Below are positions 47,283 to 57,056 of a stretch of DNA of 64,000 nt, one piece after another (position 1 is the first letter of the stretch; each line of letters begins with the position of its first letter). The stretch comes from WLMZ01 sp963732585. Its GTDB lineage: Bacteria; Actinomycetota; Acidimicrobiia; Acidimicrobiales; Ilumatobacteraceae. The DNA is taken from NCBI GenBank assembly GCA_963732585.1, contig CAVSZY010000004.1:744001-808000 (forward strand), written 5' to 3'. A program made the translations under genes and the position numbers. Below the pieces are notes generated by a model that was given only the letters and a program-made list of their open reading frames with translations, was not told where the DNA came from and searched no databases.

Positions 47283-48612
47283 TCAGACGGCTGATGTCCT
47301 TCGACGGATGGCCGCGGCGTGGGCGGGAAACCCTTCGTGATCGGCGAGCGCGATGATCGTCGGGGCCATTCGTTGCAACGCTGTGGCGCTGGCCTGGGCG
47401 ATCGCTGTACGTTTCATGAAGGCCTCGACCGTGATTCCCGAGGCGACGTGGGCGAAGCCGCTTGTCGGTAGCGAAGCCGGGCAACCAAGCACGAAGTTTG
47501 CCGCGCTGAACGGGGTGTCTTGGCCGATGAGAATCTCGCCAGCGGCGCTCAGCGAGTCGAGAACCGACTGCTCCTCGGCGGCGTTGACGACTACCTGCAG
47601 GTGTTCCGGGGCGTACCGATTAGAGACCTCTGCGGCCATTGACAGGTCTTCGACCAGCACGGCGCCGCCGTTGATACCGAGCGCTGCCCGGGCAGCCTCC
47701 GCCGTGCTTGGCGGGAAGTTCGAGGAGTTGTCGCTCGAGTTCGGCGTCGGTGGCCGCAATCAGCGCCGCAGATGCCGTGATCAACAGCACCGACGAGTCG
47801 GTGCCATGCTCAGCTTCGATCAGCAGATCGGAGGCCAGCAGCACGGGATCGGCAGAATCGTCGGCGATAACCACACTCTCCGTCGGCCCGAGCAACATCA
47901 TCGTGGCCGTCCCATGGCGCTGCATCTCGACCTGCGCACAGGTCACGGCTGGCGACCCAGGGCCGACAACTTTGCGAACCTTGGGGATCGATTCGGTTCC
48001 CCAGCCGAGTGCGGCGACACCGGCCGGGCCATTGACCCGAAAGACCTGATCGATCCCCAGTTTGCGGCAGACGACCAGCACGGCTGGATCGACCTCTCCG
48101 CGGCCTGCGGGCAGTGGTGGCACGACCAGCACAATATTGTCGACGCCAGCAACCGTCGCTGGCACGCCAAGTTGATAGGCAACGGACGGGTAACTCGCTT
48201 TGCCGCTCGGCACGAACAACCCGACGGAAGCGATCGGGCTGACCTTCTCACCGACCATCAAGCCTGGTTCAGATTCGATCGACCAGTCGCTCATTCGCTC
48301 ACGGAGCGCTTCGTTGAAGATGCGCAGGTGGTGGATGGCGTCGTCGATGGCGCGCTCAAGTGCGGCACTGACCTGCGCCGCCGCGACCTCCTGGGCGCTG
48401 ACCCGCAGTTGGTGCGGCTCGAGCGAGATGCCATCGAAGCGAGCGAGAGCACGACAGACCGCGGCGTCGCCGTCAGCCCGAACCTCATCGATGATCTCCG
48501 TGATCGCGGCCCGCAGCGTCGGGTTGAAGATGTCATCGAGTCCACGTCGACACAGTGCTTCGCGCTCAGCCTCGCTCGATGACGCCCAATGGATCAGCTT
48601 GAACACAGCCAC
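47283..48612 (-). pseudogene. Histidinol-dehydrogenase-family protein, frameshifted
   Basis: Start taken as GTG 48612 (or 48606, VFKLIHWASSSEAEREAL); the frame opens further but would cross the purA start. HisD-like features: LFVPSGKASYPSVAYQLGVP, GPTESVVIADDSADP and RYAPEHLQVVV. The frame breaks at about 47713, in a CCC run (minus strand): one more C would join ERQLLELP to PSTAEAARAALG. Expected HisD active-site residues differ: the GxNHxLPT motif reads GCPASLPTSG (His lost), the zinc-ligand Gln before AEH is Glu, and the GDY Asp is replaced in SAANF. It may be a divergent paralogue rather than the histidine-pathway enzyme. Confidence 0.8.
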
Positions 48613-48703
48613 TGCGTCACGGTATCTCTGCAAACACCGAGTTCGTGCGTCCCTGAGCAGTAGGCTCTTGCCACGTTCCCCAGTCTTTGTTTGGAGCGTA
48701 TTC

Positions 48704-49981
48704 ATGCCTGTCACAGTGGTTATCGGTGCCCAATGGGGTGACGAAGGCAAGGCCAAGGTCATCGACCTGTTGTCCAAGCAGCACAGCTACGTCGCCCGCT
48801 ACCAGGGTGGCCACAACGCTGGCCACACCGTCGTCGTCGGAGACGAGCGTTACGCCTTGCAACTGGTGCCCTCTGGCATTCTGTACGGCCACGTGACGCC
48901 GGTGATTGCCAATGGCGTCGTCGTCGATCTGCCCACTCTGTTCAAAGAGGTTGACACGCTCCAACGACGGGGCATCTCCTGCCAGCGCTTGGTTGTCAGC
49001 AGTCACGCCCACCTGATCTTTCCCTGGCACCAGGCGTGGGACGCAGTGCAGGAAGCCTCGCGTGGCACTGCGCCGATCGGTACCACGCTGAAAGGTATCG
49101 GCCCGGCGTATGCCGACAAGGCCCGCCGCGTGGGCATTCGCGCCGGAGAGGTTCTCGACGGACCACGGTTCAGCGAGATGGTTCGTGAGCGGGCGACGAT
49201 CGAGAGCCTGGCGCTCGAACAGGCTGGTGCTGAGGCGCTCGACGTCGAGGCGATCGTCAAGCAGTACGACGCGCTCGGCGAGCGCCTAGCGCCCTACATC
49301 GGCGATACGGTCAACCTGTTGCATGACGCCGTCGCCGCCGGCGAATCCGTGCTTCTGGAAGGTGCCCAGGCCACCTTCCTCGATCTCGATCACGGAACCT
49401 ACCCTTACGTCACCTCGTCGAATCCGACGGCCGGCGGTGCCTGTTCCGGCTCAGGATTGGGACCTCGCCTGCTCGATCGAATCGTCGGCATTACCAAGGC
49501 ATACACGACCCGCGTCGGTGCTGGACCGTTTCCAACAGAGTTGCTGGACGAGACGGGTGACCGACTCGTCGAGATCGGCCGCGAGTTTGGCACCGTGACG
49601 GGTCGGCGCCGCCGACCAGGTTGGGTCGACTGCGTGATGCTGCGCCAGGCCGCGCGGCTCAACTCACTTACCGAAATCGCCCTGACGAAGCTCGATGTCT
49701 TCGATGGTTTCGAGACGATCAAGGTGTGTGTGGCCTACCGCAAGGAAGGTGAAATCGTTCGTCACTATCCCGACAACATCGATTCGCTCGCCCAAATGGA
49801 ACCGGTGTATATCGAGCTACCCGGGTGGAAGCGTTCGATCAGCCTGGCGCGCGACGTGGCAGATCTTCCTGAGCAGGCTCGTGCGGTGGTGGCCTTGATC
49901 GAGTCGGAGGTTGGCATACCAGTGACCATCGTCGGCGTTGGCGCCGACCGTGATGATTATGTCGATTGGAGCGCGCAATGA
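48704..49981 (+). CDS. purA: Adenylosuccinate synthetase
   Basis: 425 aa from ATG 48704 (MPVTVVIGAQWGDEGKAKVI). The GDEGKAK loop, GGHNAGHTVVVGD, VLLEGAQATFLDLDHGTYPY and KAYTTRVGAGPFPTEL are all present. Converts IMP, Asp and GTP to adenylosuccinate. The frame is open 168 codons upstream but that part lies antisense to the HisD-family gene. purB follows with an ATGA overlap. Confidence 0.97.
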   Translation: MPVTVVIGAQWGDEGKAKVIDLLSKQHSYVARYQGGHNAGHTVVVGDERYALQLVPSGILYGHVTPVIANGVVVDLPTLFKEVDTLQRRGISCQRLVVSSHAHLIFPWHQAWDAVQEASRGTAPIGTTLKGIGPAYADKARRVGIRAGEVLDGPRFSEMVRERATIESLALEQAGAEALDVEAIVKQYDALGERLAPYIGDTVNLLHDAVAAGESVLLEGAQATFLDLDHGTYPYVTSSNPTAGGACSGSGLGPRLLDRIVGITKAYTTRVGAGPFPTELLDETGDRLVEIGREFGTVTGRRRRPGWVDCVMLRQAARLNSLTEIALTKLDVFDGFETIKVCVAYRKEGEIVRHYPDNIDSLAQMEPVYIELPGWKRSISLARDVADLPEQARAVVALIESEVGIPVTIVGVGADRDDYVDWSAQ

Positions 49982-50005
49982 TCCCGCGTTACTCGCTGCC
50001 CAGAA

Positions 50006-51286
50006 ATGATGGCGGTCACCAGCGACGTGCAGCGCTTTGCCCGCTGGCTGGAGATCGAACTCCTAGCCACGCAGGCCCACGCCGAACTTGGGATCGTCCC
50101 GCTCGCCGATGCCCAATGGTGCCGCGACCACGCGCCCGTTGTCGACGAGGCCTTTGTGCAGGCCGTGTCGGATCGAGAGTCGGTCACCGATCATGACGTC
50201 GCCGCCTTTGTCGATGTGGTTCAGGCGGCGATTGGGTTACCTGCAGGCGCCTGGATCCATTACGGCCTGACGAGCAGCGATGTCGTTGATACGGCACTGT
50301 GTTGGACGATGCGCGACGCTGCGGACCTGATCATTCTTAGCTGCGCCGAACTGATCGCGACGGTTCAACAACTCGCAGACACGCATCGGAATACGATCAT
50401 GATCGGTCGCACCCACGGCATTCATGCCGAGCCGACCACGTTCGGCTTCAAGGTTGCACTGTGGGCGCTGCAGCTTGAGCGTGATCGGCAGCGAATGCTT
50501 GCAGCCAGAAACGCAGTTTCGGTCTGCAAGCTGAGTGGCGCTGTCGGAACGTTCTCCAATGTTGACCCGCAAATTGAGCGATATGTCGCCGGGCAGCTGG
50601 ACTTAACACCTGTGCCAGCGACGCAAGTGATCGCCCGCGACCGTCATGCAGAATTTCTGTGGGCTTGCGCGTCGATTGGCTCGACGATGGAAATGATTGC
50701 GGTGGAGCTACGACACCTTCAGCGCACAGAGGTGGGCGAGGTGCAGGAGGGTTTCAAGGCTGGGCAAAAAGGCTCATCGGCAATGCCACACAAGAGAAAT
50801 CCTATTTCGGCTGAAACGATCACCGGGCTTTCTCGGGTGCTTCGTGGCAATCTGCAAGCCGGAATGCAGGACGTCGCATTGTGGCATGAACGGGACATAT
50901 CGCACAGCTCTGTGGAGCGAGTTGTTATCCCTGACTCGGCGATACTCGCGCACTACGTGGTGAATCGTATGACACGTTTGTTACGGGGTTTGCAGATATT
51001 TCCTGAACGAATGAGATCAAACCTTGATGCCAGCTTCGGACTGGTGTTCAGTCAGCCGGTGCTTTTGGCGCTCGTTCAGGCCGGGATGAGTCGAGATGAG
51101 GCGTACCGCATTGTGCAAGAAGATGCGATGCGTGCTTGGGATGAACGCCGCAGCTTTCGGGAGGTTCTCAACGAGGACGGCCGGATCGCTGTCGATCCGG
51201 CCGTGCTTGATTCTGCATTCGATGTTCATCGCAGCCTGCGCCACGTCGGCCAGACCATCGATCTGGCACTCGAGATCGCCCAGTAG
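50006..51286 (+). CDS. purB: Adenylosuccinate lyase, N-terminus frameshifted
   Basis: 426 aa as readable from ATG 50006. The natural start is almost certainly ATG 49978, which overlaps the purA stop and reads MIPRYSLP in another frame. Removing one C from CCC at 49999-50001 joins it to EMMAVTSDVQRFARWLEIEL. Family motifs: HYGLTSSDVVDTAL, MIGRTHGIHAEPTTFGFKVA and the signature GSSAMPHKRNPISAE near residue 257. It splits adenylosuccinate and SAICAR in purine synthesis. The 9 missing residues include conserved RY, so check for a sequencing error. Confidence 0.9.
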   Translation: MMAVTSDVQRFARWLEIELLATQAHAELGIVPLADAQWCRDHAPVVDEAFVQAVSDRESVTDHDVAAFVDVVQAAIGLPAGAWIHYGLTSSDVVDTALCWTMRDAADLIILSCAELIATVQQLADTHRNTIMIGRTHGIHAEPTTFGFKVALWALQLERDRQRMLAARNAVSVCKLSGAVGTFSNVDPQIERYVAGQLDLTPVPATQVIARDRHAEFLWACASIGSTMEMIAVELRHLQRTEVGEVQEGFKAGQKGSSAMPHKRNPISAETITGLSRVLRGNLQAGMQDVALWHERDISHSSVERVVIPDSAILAHYVVNRMTRLLRGLQIFPERMRSNLDASFGLVFSQPVLLALVQAGMSRDEAYRIVQEDAMRAWDERRSFREVLNEDGRIAVDPAVLDSAFDVHRSLRHVGQTIDLALEIAQ

Positions 51287-51300
51287 CGGGTGGAAAGTCC

Positions 51301-51726
51301 CTAGACGCCGTCGCCAGCGCCGCGGCTGATGCCAGCTGCCTTGAGCACGCTGGCATCGACCCCGATGGTCCGCCAAGCGGTGTAACCGATGCCATTTCGC
51401 GTGCTATACGCCTTTGCTACCTCGACGAACTCGGCTTCCAACGCAGAAAGGTCGACATCGTGCCCAGCATTGGTCAGCTCGAGCTCAAGATCGATGCGCT
51501 CCTGCACCAGTTTGAGTTCTTTCACAGGATCGGCATCGACCATCTCGTCAGCGATCGCTGCCAGTCTCTTTCCGATCGATTCCGGAGTGCGCTTGCGGCC
51601 CCGCTTTGGTCTGTTGTTACGAAGCGCTTCCAGATAGTCGCGAACCGATTTTCCTTCTGAACGACCAGCGGCGAGCGCCGCTTTGTGCTCATCAGTCATC
51701 GGTCCCTTTGGTCCACGTTTTGCCAT
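51301..51726 (-). CDS. Conserved basic protein of unknown function
   Basis: 141 aa. A Lys/Arg-rich N-terminus (KRGPKGPMTDEHKAALAAG, then RSEGKSVRDYLEALRNNRPK) precedes a helical middle (VKELKLVQERIDLELELTNA). The compact C-terminal motif is NGIGYTAWRTIGVDASVLKAAGI. The last resembles a small DNA-binding helical unit, but I cannot name a family. Convergent with purB, 14 bp apart. Nucleic-acid binding is a guess from charge. Confidence 0.68.
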   Translation of the reverse strand: MAKRGPKGPMTDEHKAALAAGRSEGKSVRDYLEALRNNRPKRGRKRTPESIGKRLAAIADEMVDADPVKELKLVQERIDLELELTNAGHDVDLSALEAEFVEVAKAYSTRNGIGYTAWRTIGVDASVLKAAGISRGAGDGV

Positions 51727-51896
51727 GCAAGTATCATAGTTTCCAATTCGCCGCTTTGTAAGTCAAAAAGTGAATGATTTCCCAATCTTCTACTTACTCC
51801 CAGCCGCTGACCTACCTGCAGAGGTGATGCTGAATTCCGGGTCTGGTGGAATTCCTGGCTCCCATCGACCGTTATTTCACTGCTACGGTGGCCACG

Positions 51897-52469
51897 ATGA
51901 GTGTGCAGCTTCCCGATCTCAGCCCGACCCGAGCAGCGTTACGCGACCACGTTCTGCGTTATTCCGTGAAAACCGGTGACTTCACGTTGAAGTCCGGGGC
52001 TAAGAGCACCTGGTTCTTAGACACTAAGCAGACTGCTTGTCGTCCCGAAGGAGTTCTACTTATAGCTGACGTAGCGTTGCAGTTGATATCGGAGAAAGCC
52101 GATTCAATCGGTGGCTTGACGATGGGTGCCGATCCCGTGGCATTTGGAATTGCAGCTGTGGCGGCCGCGCGAAATCGGCAGCTGCGCAGCTTTTCGGTTC
52201 GCAAAGACGCCAAAGATCACGGTGTCGTCGGGCGGATCGCCGGGGCGTTGCTGCCAGGCGACAAGGTCGTGATCACCGAGGACACCGTGACCCGCGGGAC
52301 ATCGCTGATGGAGGCGGTTGAGGCGGTGCGGGCCTTTGGCGCTGAGCCCATTCTGATTACCGTCATCGTCGATCGCGGCGGTACCTGTGCAGCGTTGGCG
52401 CAGGCGGCGGGTATTCCCTATGCGCCGATGCTGACCGCACCAGATCTCGGTTTTGCCTACGGAAGCTGA
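51897..52469 (+). CDS. pyrE: Orotate phosphoribosyltransferase
   Basis: 190 aa from ATG 51897 (MSVQLPDLSPTRAALRDHVL). TGDFTLKSGAKSTWFLDTKQ is the family lead-in. RSFSVRKDAKDHG holds the catalytic Lys-rich loop and VVITEDTVTRGTSLMEAVEA is the PRPP-binding motif. Makes OMP from orotate and PRPP. The frame opens 17 codons upstream without an RBS. Confidence 0.95.
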   Translation: MSVQLPDLSPTRAALRDHVLRYSVKTGDFTLKSGAKSTWFLDTKQTACRPEGVLLIADVALQLISEKADSIGGLTMGADPVAFGIAAVAAARNRQLRSFSVRKDAKDHGVVGRIAGALLPGDKVVITEDTVTRGTSLMEAVEAVRAFGAEPILITVIVDRGGTCAALAQAAGIPYAPMLTAPDLGFAYGS

Positions 52470-52485
52470 CGAGTGGTGCCGGGAC

Positions 52486-54480
52486 TTAGCCGGTCTTGAC
52501 CGAGGCTTTTCGAACTCCGCTTGGTGGTTGCAGCGATGTTTGTGCCGGTGATGCCCACCGTCGGGCGAGGTCGAGCGCATCGTCAGGGGTCATCGGCGAC
52601 GCGAGCAAGAAACCCTGCGCGTATTGACAGCCGAGAGAACGAAGGGCGGCGAGATCGTCAGCCTCCTCGACGCCCTCGGCGACGACCGAGAAATTGAGAC
52701 CGGCGGCGAGCTCGATGATGGCGCGCATCACCTGTAGTTCGTCTTTTGACTTGGCCATGCCGCCCACCAGGACGCGATCGATCTTGACCATCGTCAGTGG
52801 CAGGTGGCGCAGGAACGCCAGCGAGGAGCGCCCTGTGCCAAAGTCGTCGATGGCCACCTTGACGCCAAGATCGCGTACCGCGCGCAGTCGCTCGACGGCG
52901 CGATCGGGATTATCGATGACCACCGATTCGGCAATCTCCAAGGTGAGGGCTTCCGCGGGGAGTGCGAAATTGGCCAAAACCTCACTGAGATTGGGAAGCA
53001 ACATCGCGCTGTTCAGCTGTCGAGCCGAGACGTTGACGTGCAGCCCAATCTGGCGTTGGGCGACCGTACTCCAGCGCAGCGCGTCGCTGCAGGCGGCGTC
53101 GAGCAGTTGCGCGCCCAACGGCACGATGAGCCCGGTTTCCTCGGCGAGCGAAATGAACTCGAAGGAATCGACCTGGCCGAGGTCGGCGTCCTGCCATCTC
53201 GCCAGCGCCTCGAAGGCTACTAATCGTCCCGTCTCCGTCTCAAAGATCGGTTGGTAGGCGATGGAAATAGCGCCTTGATCGATCGCTCCGCGCAGCGCAC
53301 GCTCGATCACTACTCGTCGGCGACTTTCCTGGCGGAGATCGCGATCGAATACTTCTATTCGGTTTCGGCCATTCTCTTTCGCCCGGTACATCGCGAGGTC
53401 GGCGTCGCGGATGACGTCGTCTGCGCGCAGACCGACGCCGTGGGCGTGGACGATGCCGATGGAAGCCGAGACGATCACAGCATGGTCATCGAGATCGAAC
53501 GGTTCGGCGAGCGCCGAAACCACACGCTCGGCGATCTGCTCGGCGACATCGGCATCGTCCATCGCTTCGCAGAGCACCACGAATTCGTCGCCCCCGAGGC
53601 GAACGACGGTGTCGGCGGGGCGAATGGCAGCCTCGATGCGGCGAGCCATGAGAACGAGCAGGCGGTCGCCCGCAGCATGACCGTATCTGTCGTTGATCGA
53701 CTTGAAACGGTCGAGATCGAGGAAGAGCAGGGCGGGCCAGATGCCGTTTCGTTCGGCCAAGATCAAGGCGTGCTGCAGGCGGTCGAGGAGAACCGGACGA
53801 TTCGCTAAGCCTGTCAGCGTGTCGTGCGTGGCCTGCCATTGCAGATCCGCCTGGGACGCCTCGCGGGCTGTGTTGTCGCTGATAAACACCACAGCTCCCG
53901 CTCGACTCTCGCCGGGACGAAAGGGAACGATCACACAGTCGGCGGGGAACATCGCCATGCCCAACGGACTCAGGGTGACGTTGCTGAAATGCCAGCGTTG
54001 GCGGTGAGCCACATTATTCAGCACGCTGAGGTCGATGAGCGGGCGCGTTTCATTCGATGACGAACGAACACGCAACACCGAGTCGAGCGGCGAGCCAATC
54101 AAGGTATGCAGAGGTCCAAGAACCCTTGCCGCCTCGGGGTTTGCGGCGGTGATCTGCCCGGTTCCATTGACGACCAATAGGCCGCTGCTGACGCCCTCAA
54201 ACACGGCCTGAAAGCGGTCACGCTCGTAGGACAATCGGAGCTCGGTGAGCGTCAGTTGCTCGGTGAACTTGACCTGCATCTCGCTCGGTGAGTGCTCGAT
54301 GATCCGCTCCAGCAACTGGCGTGTATGGTCCGCGTCACGATAGGCGAGGTCGACGACGGCCAGCAGTTCTTGCACCGATCGGGAACCGAGTGCCGTCGGC
54401 CCGTCGGACCAGTTCACCCCAAGCGCGGCGAGTTGGCGAGCCAGAGATGGATGAAGCTCGGATGGCTGCGCAGCGGTCAC
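52486..54480 (-). CDS. PAS-GGDEF-EAL cyclic-di-GMP protein
   Basis: 664 aa from GTG 54480, which overlaps the FIST gene stop (GTGA). A helical N-terminus leads to a PAS-like domain (AVFEGVSSGLLVVNGTGQIT). The GGDEF domain is intact (VRLGGDEFVVL near residue 290), as is the EAL domain (AFEALARW near 425, DDFGTGRSSLAFL, VAEGVEEADDL). No transmembrane helix, so cytoplasmic. Coupling to a FIST sensor gene suggests that it sets cyclic-di-GMP in response to the FIST ligand. Convergent with pyrE. Confidence 0.92.
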   Translation of the reverse strand: MTAAQPSELHPSLARQLAALGVNWSDGPTALGSRSVQELLAVVDLAYRDADHTRQLLERIIEHSPSEMQVKFTEQLTLTELRLSYERDRFQAVFEGVSSGLLVVNGTGQITAANPEAARVLGPLHTLIGSPLDSVLRVRSSSNETRPLIDLSVLNNVAHRQRWHFSNVTLSPLGMAMFPADCVIVPFRPGESRAGAVVFISDNTAREASQADLQWQATHDTLTGLANRPVLLDRLQHALILAERNGIWPALLFLDLDRFKSINDRYGHAAGDRLLVLMARRIEAAIRPADTVVRLGGDEFVVLCEAMDDADVAEQIAERVVSALAEPFDLDDHAVIVSASIGIVHAHGVGLRADDVIRDADLAMYRAKENGRNRIEVFDRDLRQESRRRVVIERALRGAIDQGAISIAYQPIFETETGRLVAFEALARWQDADLGQVDSFEFISLAEETGLIVPLGAQLLDAACSDALRWSTVAQRQIGLHVNVSARQLNSAMLLPNLSEVLANFALPAEALTLEIAESVVIDNPDRAVERLRAVRDLGVKVAIDDFGTGRSSLAFLRHLPLTMVKIDRVLVGGMAKSKDELQVMRAIIELAAGLNFSVVAEGVEEADDLAALRSLGCQYAQGFLLASPMTPDDALDLARRWASPAQTSLQPPSGVRKASVKTG

Positions 54481-55664
54481 AACGGCTCGTCGCCCTCTGC
54501 GTGCGCAGCACCGGCATCGATGGTTCCGTCCGGCTGGGAGATGTCTTCCCCGATGGCGACAACGGTCATCGATTGTTGGATCCGATGACAGCGCCCTGCG
54601 ATCGGTGCCAGCTCGCCCGCGGCGTACAGCCCGTGAAGGACGATGCCCTCGGCCAAGGACTCGACAATCGCCGCAGCTTCGTCGTCGGCCCGAGATCGCA
54701 GCGTGTGCGGACGACCGGCGCCGCCGATGCAGATTGCCACTTGCTCGTACCCCGTCGATGCCTTGAGAGCCGCGAGGCGGGCAGCATCGACAAGGCGCTC
54801 GTTGCTGGCGCGCATCAGGCGCACCACGCTGTCTTCGCCGACTCGGTCGTCGAGTAACAGGCTGCCGTTGGTCGGATCGACACCGCGAACAGAAATCAGC
54901 GTCTTCGGCTCGTCTTCTGTGCATAACGTCAATGGAAAGATCTGCGGTGAAAGGTCGCCATTGGCTGGTGCCTCACCGAGAAACTGTCGGTAAATGTCCG
55001 CAGGCCGACGGCGATCGAGCTCGATGACAACTGCGTTGGCCGCCCTGGTCACCTTGCGCTCCGGACCAAATGCCTGCCAGCCGCTGGCCGTTCCGTAGCC
55101 GAAGCGCAATGAATCGCCGAGCAGAGCAACGGCGACCGCTCCGGAATGAACGACCGTCGAATCGTTGACGACCCACGGCTGCAGGTCGGCGTGGCCACAC
55201 GCCAATGCCCCGACGATCGGTACCCCGGGAAGTACCTCGCCCAATCCGGCGATCAAGGCGTCGCTCTGGCAGGCCTGTTCGCTCGGCGAATCCGGGGCGA
55301 TGAAGAGCACGACGCCGCCGACATTGACTCGGGCGAGCTTGACGCCGAGTTCTCGGCCTGCCTGCCTGGAACCCCCGGCACCGTGCAGATCGGCGGTTGC
55401 GGCGCGCACCTGGACGTGTTCGAAACGCAACACCGTGATCACCAGATCGTCGTCGACGCCGCTTTCTCGAAACTGCCGTTCGGCCGAGCCGCCGACTACC
55501 GCATTGCCCTTCCATGAGGTGAGAAATTGCTGTATCGGACGGAGTGGGTGATGTGCTGCCGCGGCCGTGCCCGTCACAATGGCCAGCGCGTCGCGGCTAT
55601 GAGCTGCGGGAATCTCTCCCGCCCAGCCGGACTGATTGCTCCATGATGTGGTCTCGATCTGCAC
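54477..55664 (-). CDS. FIST-domain sensory protein
   Basis: 395 aa. FIST_N: GNAVVGGSAERQFRESG, VGGVVLFIAPDSPSEQACQS and VPIVGALACGHADLQ. FIST_C: AANAVVIELDRRRPADIYRQ and AIVESLAEGIVLHGLYAAGE. The terminal motif GLYAAGELAPI matches the family G.y..GEi.p pattern. FIST domains are thought to bind small ligands such as amino acids and feed into signalling proteins. No membrane helix. The stop overlaps the GGDEF-EAL start. Confidence 0.9.
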   Translation of the reverse strand: MQIETTSWSNQSGWAGEIPAAHSRDALAIVTGTAAAAHHPLRPIQQFLTSWKGNAVVGGSAERQFRESGVDDDLVITVLRFEHVQVRAATADLHGAGGSRQAGRELGVKLARVNVGGVVLFIAPDSPSEQACQSDALIAGLGEVLPGVPIVGALACGHADLQPWVVNDSTVVHSGAVAVALLGDSLRFGYGTASGWQAFGPERKVTRAANAVVIELDRRRPADIYRQFLGEAPANGDLSPQIFPLTLCTEDEPKTLISVRGVDPTNGSLLLDDRVGEDSVVRLMRASNERLVDAARLAALKASTGYEQVAICIGGAGRPHTLRSRADDEAAAIVESLAEGIVLHGLYAAGELAPIAGRCHRIQQSMTVVAIGEDISQPDGTIDAGAAHAEGDEPL

Positions 55665-55709
55665 AGGGTCCTCCGACGGAGAACAGAATCGGCACCAGCA
55701 GCGCGCCGC

Positions 55710-56991
55710 TTAAGACAATTCACCCTGACGGACAAGGTGAGCCCCCGGCGGCAGCTCGCTCAACAGGGCCTCGCTCACCGAACAGCTGCCAACGTGCAGG
55801 GTGCTGGTGATGCGAACGACACGTTTTGGTTCGTGTATCGCCTTGCCGCACATGCTCAGCGCTGCTTTGACGCAGGCATCCTCATCGGGCAAGACCATCG
55901 GCATGCGGCTGCGACGCAGCCCGGAGGGCCCGGCGGTGAAACAGTTCAGGTAGGTCTTGGCCCAGTCGATCTTCACCGCCAGCGAGCGGGGGATGAAGTC
56001 GGCAAGTCCGATGCCGAGCACATTGCCGGCGCTGATCTCGGTGACGTCGAGCAGGACGATCGTGCGAACATCCGGCTGCGCCAGGTCGTCGAGCCCGTGG
56101 ACCCAAAAGCGGCCGGTGACATTTGGATCCATCGTCGTCCCGCTGACGTCCTTGCCACCGCGCTCGATAATCAACACATCGATGTCCGTGAACGGCAGTG
56201 CGGGCACCAGACGCTGGGCACGCTCGGTCAGCGCTTGCTCGGCGTCGCCGCCGACCTGCTCGGCGAGCAGCGCCTCGATGGCCACGACGTCTCCGTTCGC
56301 CGCTTCGAGGGAACACACGCCACCGAGCACACGACCGCTGGCCCGCAGCGCCTCGATCCCGCTCAACAACCGGTGACGCATCTCGCCTGGGCCACAGGCG
56401 TGAATCTGCGCCGCGCCTGGTTGTTTGCCGAAGCCGACAACGGCCATCTTGGTGCATCCGCTGGCAATTGGGCCGCGAAACGACGTGTGCGGTTTGACCC
56501 GGTTGACCGGAAGTATTGCGTCGGCAGCGGCAGCATATTTGTCGAGAAACAGCGGCATGCCGTCGGCCGTCCGGGCGACTTCAACGGTCGCCATCGTCGA
56601 TCGGATCTCGGCGCCGATCGATAACTCGGTAACGCCGAGTGAGCCCAGCAATGCCACCTGCCCAGCAGCCGTTCCGCCACCGTGGCTGCCCATCGCCGGC
56701 ACAACAAAGGGCTCGGCGCCGAGTTGTCGCAGGCCGTCAAGCGCTCCGCGCAGCAACTCCACCCGCGCCGTCAAACCCCGGCTTCCGGCACCGACGGCGA
56801 CGGTCATGCCCGCAGTGATCGAGCCCGCATATGCCGCGACGACCCGCGGCGCACGCCGCGGCGACGTCGACAATCGGATTCGGGCGTGGCACATCGAGCT
56901 CCACCGGATGCAGCACCGCAACGGTGAGAGCTGGATCGAACGGGAGATCGATGCCTCGTTCAAGCTGTGCCCATGGCGAGCCGTCGTTCAT
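55710..56991 (-). pseudogene. Lactate-racemase-domain (LarA N-terminal/DUF2088-like) protein, frameshifted
   Basis: The N-terminus (ATG 56991, LPFDPALTVAVLHPVELDVP, RPNPIVDVAAA) and the main body (APRVVAAYAGSITAGMTVAV onwards) lie in different frames, joined at about 56851-56870; dropping one G restores it. The body has GAGSRGLTARVELLRGALDG, FVVPAMGSHGGGTAAGQVAL, NRVKPHTSFRGPIASGCTKM and VVGFGKQPGAAQIHACG. These match the LarA N-terminal domain (glycine-rich loop, GSHG). No larB, larC or larE genes for the nickel-pincer cofactor are near, so racemase activity is doubtful. Confidence 0.78.
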
Positions 56992-57056
56992 CGGGGCATC
57001 GTAGTGGTGGCATATCGGGCGTCGTCTCGGCGGCCTCGTGCGCTACCTTGGCAACG

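Noticed and set aside
47705..47720. Programmed ribosomal frameshift in the HisD-family gene.
   Set aside because: No slippery heptamer, no downstream structure and no precedent; a homopolymer indel explains it.
48200..48703. Upstream extension of the purA frame.
   Set aside because: It is antisense to the HisD-family gene, and the conserved PurA start is exactly at 48704.
48613..48705. HisD-family start at ATG 48705, overlapping the purA ATG (CATG).
   Set aside because: The extra residues (MNTLQTKTGERGKS) match nothing in the family, and family similarity begins at VFKLIHW.
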